This document shows positions 56,822 through 64,000 of a DNA stretch of 64,000 bases, piece after piece. How positions within the stretch are numbered: the stretch's first letter is position 1; every line of letters starts with the position of its first letter. The stretch is from assembly GCA_032164245.1 (NCBI GenBank), contig JAVMKO010000001.1:12561603-12625602 (forward strand), given 5' to 3'. The notes under the pieces were generated by a model, which searched no databases, was not told where the DNA came from, and was given only the letters and a program-made list of their open reading frames with translations. The position numbers were made by a program, and so were the translations under genes. This DNA is from Sternotherus odoratus (Eukaryota; Chordata; Testudines; Kinosternidae).

Positions 56822-56908
56822 AGGGAATCACAAATTCTGTGGGGGAACATTAAATTCTGCACAAATTTTGCATTGTGCAGTGGCACAAAATTTCAGCAGG
56901 AGTCAAGT
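56822..56908. repeat. Fragment of the GGAATTCTGC-terminus element
   Basis: ATTCTGCACAAATTTTGCAT and GTGGCACAAAATTTCAGCAG resemble the right end of the element at 28105-29402. Heavily diverged. Confidence 0.5.
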
Positions 56909-58705
56909 TTGCTTGCAAAGTGGAGTTGCTGCTTTCCTTGGTTGTAGAGACGGGAGCACTCTGCTTTTCATACTCCTGGTGTGCAGATTAAAGAGCCCTT
57001 TTCTGTGAGAATAATTCAGTGTCAGATCTTGCTGTGGAAGACCCTTGTTAAAATATTAGCATCAAATCATGGAGTATAACTTGGTTCAACCTTAGCTAAA
57101 GGCAAAGATTATTAAGCAGCTTGCTGGTGCACTGAGTGATTGTTTATCACGAGTTTCATTGTATTTTAGTATTTTCTGTTTTCTTGTGCCTTAAGTGGAC
57201 TGACAGACCCAAGAAGCTTTTTCTTCAGTAGAATGAAATGTCATGGCTGGAGGCTAGTTGGTTATGGGGGGCAGCGGGGGGAGGGGGAGATTTAAGTAGA
57301 AAGATGGCATGAGACTTAAATTTTCAAATATCCTGTAACCTTGTGTGCTGGGTTCTGAGGAGCCTTTGCTGGGTTCGGACACACTCTGAAGTTCTTAGGA
57401 TGATACCAGAGCATTTGCCGACAAGCCTTTCCAGTTGCTTTAGTGTGTGTACTGGAATGAAGCTGGTGATATTGAGTGGAACCATGCAAAATGGAGGCTT
57501 TTGAAGAGCAGCAAAACAGTTGAAGTAAAAAGTGAAATCCTTTCAGAGATGCCAGAAACTTGCCACGGTTCATTTCTAAATACGCACAGGGAGCGTCCTG
57601 CTCAGGAGTGGAAATGGGACCGAATACTGAAGGTCTCTCTTGTAATGAGTAACCCTGCTTATCTCTGATGCCCACTTGTAAAAGTGAACTGAAATTTTTT
57701 TTTAGAACTACTTAAAATCCAGAGGTTTCATGTCACCAGGGCTTCACATGCACATTCTCTTCAATTGTGATGTGGCTGGGTCTGTATGCATAGAGTATCA
57801 ATTGAGTCCTGAGTCTGTGGACCCTGAATCTGAAGGTAAGACCATCACCTGGTTTTACCTAGCAGCTCCATAAAGCTTCTAATCTTCAATGATTTTGACT
57901 AGAGAGAGGCTTGAATACAACCTCAGTCTGAACCACCCTGAACTTTGGGGAAGTTTGGATTCAAGCTCTGCAACTAAAGACAGTCTCTAGTTTCAATGCA
58001 AACCCGTAATTGAGCCCAGTTTCTTCAACTTTTTCAAAAACCTGGGCTGTTTGTAACTTTGTTAATAAATACATTTCTTCAAATGTTTTTCATTGTAACT
58101 TTGAAGCCTACCTGTATCTTCTGTTCATTGAGGGTCTTTGGTAGCTCTCCAGTCCCTTTTAAAAACCTTTTATCTTACTACTTCATTTGTTTGTTTTTCA
58201 TCCCTTTTTTATCTTTTCTCCCTATCTCTATCCTTTGCCTCTTTTTACTGAAGTGTAGACAGACAGAAGCCATGTATACTTTGGCCTGCAATGTTTAATT
58301 TTTGGGGATGGGACAGTGTATTGTATGGTGGTTGGCTTATTTTTGTTCACTGATCTTTTACTGAAAATCTACTGCAGACTAACAACTGTCACTGTTACAC
58401 TTGGGTTATAATGTTGGGTTATAATGCAGTGTGTAATGGTAAAGTCTATTTTAAGAGATTATAGGTTTGCTCTGAGCAGATAACAGATCAGCCAATATGT
58501 GCACAGTTGCTGGCCATGACCTTTCATTGGAGTTAAAAGATTATATAATATTTTATCAAATTAGCATGGGAGTGAGTGGCTGGTATTAGGGCTTGTATGA
58601 TCACTCTGAAAGATCTTGTGCAATTGATTTTTTTTTTTTCTCTCGTTGTGACACCTTTCAGCAATGGCTACTAACAAAACCTTTTCTGTCTCCTTCTATA
58701 ATTTA
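56909..58705. other. DHTKD1 intron 5, last part
   Basis: No repeat or coding signal recognised; a T-run at about 58630 and the acceptor pyrimidine tract precede exon 6. Confidence 0.4.
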
Positions 58706-58706
58706 G

Positions 58707-58878
58707 GTTCATGGTGATGCTGCTTTCTCTGGTCAAGGGATTGTTCCTGAAACGTTGACACTCTCTAATCTTCCACATTTCAGAGTTGGTGGAAGCATCC
58801 ATTTGATTGTTAATAATCAGCTGGGTTACACCACTCCTCCAGAGCGAGGAAGATCGTCGTTATACTGTAGCGATATTG
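58707..58878 (+). CDS. DHTKD1: DHTKD1 exon 6 (ThDP-binding motif)
   Basis: 172-nt exon: acceptor CTATAATTTAG (AG 58705-58706), donor ATATTG|GTATGT. Reads [40 protein letters not shown] and [17 protein letters not shown] (codons 331-387). GDA (about residues 333-335) and NNQ (about 366-368) delimit the thiamine diphosphate/Mg-binding motif of E1 enzymes; both are intact, so the gene looks functional. Confidence 0.98.
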
Positions 58879-58941
58879 GTATGTGTAAAAGGGTCACCAA
58901 ACAAGTGATTATGTAACTAGTGTAAAAGAAATTTAAAACTC

Positions 58942-59118
58942 CAGTGTCAAGTATCAGGCAGTAGCCGTGTTAGTCTGTATTCACAAAAACGAGGAGTCTG
59001 GTGGCACCTTAAAGATTAAGAGATTTATTTGGGTATAAGCTTTCATGGGTAAAGAGTCCACTTTATTAGGGTTATTCCCTAATAAATGTTTATCTTTAAG
59101 GTGCCACCAAACTCCAGT
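58942..59118. mobile_element. Third fold-back element, related ends
   Basis: CAGTAGCCGTGTTAGTCTGT, GAGTCTGGTGGCACCTTAAA and TATAAGCTTTCATGGG are followed by the inverted sequence TTTAAGGTGCCACCAAACTC. GTCAAGTA occurs on both sides (about 58946 and 59124), a possible target duplication. Shares its conserved ends with 37431-37590 and 43975-44410. Confidence 0.75.
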
Positions 59119-60464
59119 GTGAATGTCAAGTACAAGTTCCTCTTTGGTTTTTCACAGCTAGTATTCATAGAGCCTGGGGAATCTTTTTCCATGCTTATGA
59201 TGAATCCGGTAAATTGGACTTGTTAATAGAGTAGAATATACTTTAAATTATTATTAGCAAACACACAAAATTTCATGTACTTCATGACAAAGATTTAATA
59301 GCAGAAAAAAATTACATAGTATTTTTACAGAATGTTTACTATGCTATTGTGAAGTTTTATCCGTAACAAACTTCTTAAATTTGAAAAGTGTTTCAAGTAT
59401 GTTTTGTGATATAGTATGAGACTTTATCACTCAACAAACATTTTTTTAAACACAGCGGGTCTCTGAAGCATTGACTTAGTCATACAGTAGAACCCTGGTA
59501 TCTTGGTTGTGATCGTAGTGTAACTGGTGGACTTGTGTGTTCAAAGAAGTGGTTGAAATATGAGGTTGATGCCACTACTTGAATAAGGTGAAGGAAGGGT
59601 CTCTCTCTGATTTATGTTTGTTCACAAATCTTCTTTGATTAGCTGGATTGTATATGCTTTGTCCTTTTCATGTGTGCAGATGTAATTATCTCCTACAACT
59701 AAAAACATATTAATGTCTTGGGCATTTCATACTAAATCTTTGTTTTGCGGCTTTAGCAGACCAGATGTTACAGGGTGGACCCATGATAATTGATAGAGAA
59801 ATCAAATTGCATTCCATTTCCTCCCTGCATTGGTTTTGTGGCTCACATCCCTAGATTTCCTTTCCCTGTTGTGACATGGTTTATTACACATCTGTCCCTG
59901 GAGACCGATCAGGACAGAGAATTGTGGTACTCCTGGGATTGTATGTGGGGAGGAAAAAAATTCTGGAGCATGTTAACTTCCCTGGAACATATAAAAGGAA
60001 GTAATAAGCCAACAACCAGGAACTAGTTGATTTGCTGCCTAGACCGTCTAGTTGCCACATGTAAGGAAGGGAGCTCTAATGTGAGTTCGGGGTTTTCTTC
60101 TGCTTATTTTAAAGGACTCTGATTCTGACAAACCTGTCTGGGGTCTACTGGGAGCAACCTAGCATGAGTGGATTAGGGGAAGGACTGCTTCTGTCCAAGG
60201 AAATGCTGTATAGATTTTAAATAAACCCTGCTTCAGGTTAAAAACTTTTCTCTTCTGGAGCAAGATGCAAACAAAAAACTGCTAGCCTGTGAGGGCTTTA
60301 GTTTCCATCCAGAAAGAGAGAATCCAGGGACTATGTGCACAAAACCTGTTAGACATTTTACTTCACTCTGGAACAGCGCTGTGGACCCACCTGCACACAT
60401 ACATAGAGTCAAGGCAATTGTAACAACCGCAAAAGACTTCTCCCTGCTCACATGGACAGGATCT
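59119..60464. other. DHTKD1 intron 6 with an LTR-like stretch
   Basis: From about 59766 (TGTTACAGGG) there is a TATA-like ACATATAAAAGG near 59986 and an AATAAA signal near 60218, followed by a TTGTAACA near 60416-60424. This could be a solo LTR in plus orientation, but I find no target duplication. CAGTAGAACCCTGGTATCTT near 59485 may be a Tigger-type scrap. Confidence 0.4.
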
Positions 60465-60593
60465 CTCTGGATTTTTTGGGGCTATTTAGGGATATGGAGC
60501 AAAAATCTGTTGGATGATTTAATTGGTCCTGCTCTGAGCAGTGGGTTGGACTAGATTATCTCCTGAGCCCCTTCCAACCCTGTTATTCTATGT
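60465..60593 (+). mobile_element. CR1 LINE 3' tip
   Basis: GTGGGTTGGACTAGATTATC, TCCTGAGCCCCTTCCAACCC and TTATTCTATG are the last ~130 bp of a CR1 in plus orientation. Confidence 0.85.
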
Positions 60594-60732
60594 CTGAGCA
60601 GAGATCACATGTTCGGTTCCAGTGGGCATATCCCATGTGCTCATTCTCCTGTGATTGCAAAGGGTAGTGAGCACTTTGTTAGATCTCACCCTGAGTTTGA
60701 CTCAAAACTCCATATTTTGAACTTCTGTTCAG

Positions 60733-60931
60733 GTAAGATAATTGGATGTGCAGTTATCCATGTGAATGGTGACGATGCTGAAGAAGTCATCAGAGCGACG
60801 CGATTAGCTGTTGAATACCAGCGCCGCTTCCGCAAGGATGTGATTGTGGACTTGCTGTGCTACAGACAATGGGGCCACAATGAACTCGATGAGCCATTCT
60901 TCACTAACCCCAGCATGTATAAAATCATCAG
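60733..60931 (+). CDS. DHTKD1: DHTKD1 exon 7
   Basis: 199-nt exon: acceptor TTCTGTTCAG (AG 60731-60732), donor ATCAG|GTAGGT. Reads (G)[59 protein letters not shown] and SMYKII (codons 388-453). CYRxxGHNExDEP is the conserved E1 cofactor-side motif. Phase 1 in, phase 2 out. Confidence 0.98.
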
Positions 60932-60933
60932 GT

Positions 60934-61650
60934 AGGTTAATGTTTGTAAAGGAAGGTATATAACTCATGCCTAAACCAGCTTCAGTAATGAGCAGTTTAT
61001 CCTCAATTGTAACAGAAGCCTCTATATGAAATTTAAGATCCCTGTTTACACTAGCACATTCTGTCCTACTGTCAGCAATGGTGCACCTGCATCCGTGTTC
61101 ATAGAAGGGTAAGTACTAGTGTGGACATGGCTATGCTCTTTGGAGCACCCTGTCAAGACCTCTTGCATATTAAAGAGAAATGGGGCATTACTGATGATGG
61201 TGTTAGTGCTTGAATATGCAGTTTGATGCCTCTTTAAGAACAAGTTAAAATATTCCATCAGCATTTTAAAACTTCCCAGTAGCTATTCTTGATTTGCCCT
61301 TTGCTCACAAGCATCTGTGTGGTTCAGGACACAGACAACTGATTGGGGAGGGTGTGCAGATCATGGCTGATGGCCATTGGCACAGCTGTGTGTGTGAAGC
61401 TTGCACAAAGCTTGCTTAAGCTGGTTCCTGCCAGGTCAGCTAGATCCTCTCCTTTATTAGTACTAAAACTTACCCTAATTTTATCCCCACTCCAAAAACA
61501 AATGTTTTTTCAAAATGTGCTAGCCAGTATATCCTGGCACTTTAGATGGAGTGTATGTGTAATGTTCACATTGGTGGAAGAGAATACTTCGATTCCTTAA
61601 CTCAATTTGCTGTGAGTTTATCATTATTAGAGTGCGATTCTGTGAGTCTC
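60934..61650. other. DHTKD1 intron 7, first part
   Basis: At about 61036-61135 a small MITE-like pair (TTTACACTAGCACATTC / GTACTAGTGTGGACATGG) is visible. Otherwise unassigned. Confidence 0.45.
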
Positions 61651-61664
61651 TTTTTTTACCATAG

Positions 61665-61813
61665 CTTGCCAGTTACAGATGCTTCTCCAACAATAAACAA
61701 TATAGCACACATTGTCCTGGAGAATTTCTGTTCCTTTTTGGAGGGCCTCCGTCTGAATGATGGTAACCCAGCAGACCATTCACTCCAGTTCTTGGAACGA
61801 GTTTATACTGCCA
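61665..61813 (+). other. Unidentified protein-like ORF segment in DHTKD1 intron 7
   Basis: After a pyrimidine-rich acceptor-like stretch (CTTTTTTTACCATAG ending at 61664) an open frame reads [40 protein letters not shown] and [14 protein letters not shown]. It has the amphipathic, helical composition of a real protein and ordinary codon use. It does not correspond to DHTKD1: exon 7 joins exon 8 directly and in frame. No good donor follows (CAACAGGGTTGT at 61809). It may be a displaced or duplicated exon of another gene. I cannot name it. Confidence 0.4.
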
Positions 61814-61890
61814 TCTGGCAGCAACAGGGTTGTATTTCTTGTTACTACAGTGATGGCACAGTGCATGGGGTTTGACTTCCTCCCTGACAG

Positions 61891-62203
61891 ATCCCGTAAG
61901 AGTATCCCGGACATGTATGCCGAGCGTCTAATAGCCAGTGGGCTCATGACTGAGGATGAAGTATTGGAGATAAAGACTTCATATTACTCCAAGCTGAATG
62001 ATCATCTAGCGAACATGATGCTGTATAGCCCCCCTACGACCAACCTGCAAGCTCACTGGAGTGGCATGGTGGAACCTTCTGCTAGGATCACCGTTTGGGA
62101 GACAGGCCTACCTGTGCCACTCCTGAAATTCATCGGCATCAAGTCTGTGGAGGTGCCTGAAGAGCTCCAGATGCACAGTCATCTTCTGAGGACGCACGTA
62201 CAG
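61891..62203 (+). CDS. DHTKD1: DHTKD1 exon 8
   Basis: 313-nt exon: acceptor CTCCCTGACAG (AG 61889-61890), donor GTACAG|GTGTGT. Completes Arg and reads [80 protein letters not shown] and on to [20 protein letters not shown] (codons 454-558). Matches vertebrate DHTKD1 between the ThDP domain and the transketolase-like pyrimidine-binding domain. Phase 0 out. Confidence 0.97.
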
Positions 62204-63634
62204 GTGTGTAAGACTTAATGATGTTCAATTTCTTATTCCATAGCTCAAAAAAACCTGTTAAAGGAGAAATCTTAACACAACAAAGCATGCAATTGAAGAA
62301 CAACAAAGTAGTCTTGTAAAATAAATAATTCTTCCCCGATGAGGCTGATTTGAGCTTTGCAAGGATTGAACCTTTTTAGTGTGAGAGAAATAAGGGTAAT
62401 CTCCCCAAAATTATAGCACTTCTTTTTTATTGATAGAATAAAGGAGAAAAGATTCAACAAACCTGGTGTAGGTCTTTTTAAAACTCTTGAATGCAATGCA
62501 AACTTATGGGAGACTCTCTCAGGGATTGGTAAAGGAATATAGTCTATTACCTAGGTCCCCAGTATAAATGTGCACCAGGTTGTTGTTAGTGGCCTTCATT
62601 ACTAATGTTTGATGGCTAGTAAGTTGCCCGTATGAAATTATTTTGTTGTTAATCCAGTTCTAAGCGAATGCATCCACATAACAAATTTTTTGGCATTGGT
62701 TGGCCCTTGATAGGCAGCCTCAGAGAGGCCACGAGTTGAATGGGCAGGAAGACTGACCTAGCCCACCCGCTTCCACATCCGGGTGCATATTGGAAGGACA
62801 GTGTTTTGGAGAACATTTTGCATGGTCGCTGTCTAATAGCTCTGGAGACTGGAAATCTTCCATCTGGCATCTTTCCCCAGCACTAACTACATAAACAAAA
62901 AACCGTGATATTAAAAGCTCAGCCTGTGCTCCAAGGAGTTTAAAATCTAGGTCCTGCAATTAGATCCATGATTCACTGATGATCTGCATGGACATACGTG
63001 TCCACCACATAGAACTGATTGCCAGATCGGAGCCTAAGATGAGTGTCGTCAAGAGGCCTCCTCCCAAATGTTTCCTGGTGGCCTGCAAGTGTCCTACCAC
63101 CTCATTTTCTGCTCATGATTCCTTAATAAACTCAAAAGGGCTCTATCAAGTCCAATATCAGCTCTTCTTTAGAGTACGGTTTGAATTGAAAGATAAAAAA
63201 TAAACACAAGTCTTCCCCCCCCCCCCCCTTTCAGCTGGGCAGAACCCCAAACTCCCTAAGTGTCTCAGGGTCCTTCTTGCCTTACCAGGCTATTCCCAGC
63301 ACTTCCCAGCTGAAGCAGTTCTCCTGATCTCAGGGCCTTCTCTCCAGGAGTCTCTCACTTTGATGCTAAAGGAGAGTCACTTGGTCCATACCCAGCTGGC
63401 TCTAATTAAACCCCACAACTCATCCCAGATGTGGCTGACAGGGCTAATTGTACAGAGCTAACAAGCTCCAGGCCTCCACCTCTTAAAGGGACAAGCTACT
63501 TTGTTATAGTGACTATAAAACTTTAGAGATGTTGCTCTGTGTATTTTTCTAGCTATCTCGGTTGATCTGTAACCTCTGATGAGGTGCAGAATGACAAAGC
63601 TAAATCTCTGATCTACTTTTTAAAAAATATTCAG
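62204..63634. other. DHTKD1 intron 8
   Basis: No gene. A C-run at 63217-63231 precedes a block to about 63500 that looks like decayed LTR or DNA-element sequence (CAGCTGGGCAGAACCCC ... CCACCTCTTAAAGGGACAAG), family unknown. Confidence 0.4.
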
Positions 63635-63719
63635 GCAAGAAGACAGAAAGTGGAGGAAGGAACAAAGTTGGACTGGGCTACAGCTGAAACATTAGCTTTT
63701 GGTTCACTACTCAGCCAAG
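63635..63719 (+). CDS. DHTKD1: DHTKD1 exon 9
   Basis: 85-nt exon: acceptor AAATATTCAG (AG 63633-63634), donor CCAAG|GTAAGG. Reads [20 protein letters not shown] then AFGSLLSQ (codons 559-586), matching the start of the pyrimidine-binding domain (DWATAE is the conserved motif; the Glu activates ThDP in this enzyme class). The first few residues differ from the mammalian SRMEKMMDGI-type sequence. The gene continues beyond the window. Confidence 0.95.
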
Positions 63720-63721
63720 GT

Positions 63722-64000
63722 AAGGAGCAACTAGACAGCAGATAGTATAACACGTTGCTTCAGTGACAATCTAATATGCCATAAGATTTTTTTAATGTAT
63801 TGCATGATCAATTCCAAGAGTTGTGACTATATTAAAGCCCAATAAAATAGCATTTTTATTCCAATAAAAAGGCAACCAGGACCACCTTGTGCCATTTATA
63901 CTTGTAGGTTAGATACTGGGGGTTCACAAGATAAAGCCCTGATTCACTGAAACATATATTCTTGTGCTTAAAGCTAAGAATGTGAGAAGTCCCATTGAAA
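63722..64000. other. DHTKD1 intron 9 (partial)
   Basis: AT-rich intron start; nothing recognised. Confidence 0.5.

Noticed and set aside
1..64000. CRISPR arrays, operons, tRNA genes, phage or plasmid features
   Set aside because: Exon/intron genes, CpG islands and vertebrate transposons show this is animal nuclear DNA; the tandem repeats have no spacer structure, and the only tRNA-like sequence is the SINE head at 29595-29800.

Overview
The window is nuclear DNA from an amniote, most probably a cryptodiran (hidden-necked) turtle. The support is two recognisable vertebrate genes with large introns, many CR1 LINE 3' ends, one tRNA-derived SINE with a CR1-like tail (the layout of the turtle Cry I family), and a dense, turtle-like set of PIF/Harbinger, hAT, Tigger-like and Helitron DNA transposons plus solo LTRs. 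The species call is inference; the two genes are identified directly from their exons.

The window holds the 5' halves of two divergently transcribed genes. UPF2, the MIF4G scaffold of the nonsense-mediated mRNA decay machinery, runs on the minus strand. A probable non-coding exon 1 sits in a CpG island near 26.1-26.4 kb. Four coding exons follow at 21.6-21.3, 19.9-19.2, 5.35-5.19 and 0.49-0.29 kb (about 500 codons), and the rest lies beyond position 1. DHTKD1, the mitochondrial 2-oxoadipate dehydrogenase E1 subunit of lysine/tryptophan degradation, runs on the plus strand from a CpG island at 38.8-39.3 kb. Nine exons are present (ATG at 38934; about 586 codons), and the C-terminal part lies beyond 64 kb. 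The same head-to-head neighbours occur in human 10p14, so this is conserved synteny. The two promoters are about 12.5 kb apart here.

Almost everything else is transposon-derived. Layout: 0.5-5.2 kb, UPF2 intron with two GC-rich hAT elements, one carrying a 31-bp G-rich minisatellite; 6.3-11.0 kb, a decayed PIF/Harbinger transposon (Myb/SANT ORF plus, transposase minus) split by a solo LTR; 11.5-16.7 kb, Harbinger MITEs and a hAT with a transposase remnant; 16.9 kb, an unexplained 106-nt exon-like segment on the UPF2 strand; 19.2-26.4 kb, UPF2 5' exons, a 5S rRNA-like copy and a CR1; 26.4-38.8 kb, intergenic CR1s, a SINE, LTRs and fold-backs; 39.1-47.4 kb, DHTKD1 intron 1 with a 43-bp minisatellite, two Helitrons, a long inverted repeat and a nested solo LTR; 47.4-64 kb, DHTKD1 exons 2-9 separated by MITEs, a Tigger-like element and old SINEs.

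The most interesting signals are: (i) the 106-nt segment with strong splice sites in UPF2 intron 3, whose inclusion would frameshift an NMD-factor mRNA (a possible poison exon); (ii) an unidentified protein-like ORF behind a splice-acceptor-like site in DHTKD1 intron 7; (iii) three fold-back elements sharing a hammerhead-like core; and (iv) repeated growth of minisatellites inside DNA transposons. No prokaryotic system, CRISPR array or intact viral gene is present.
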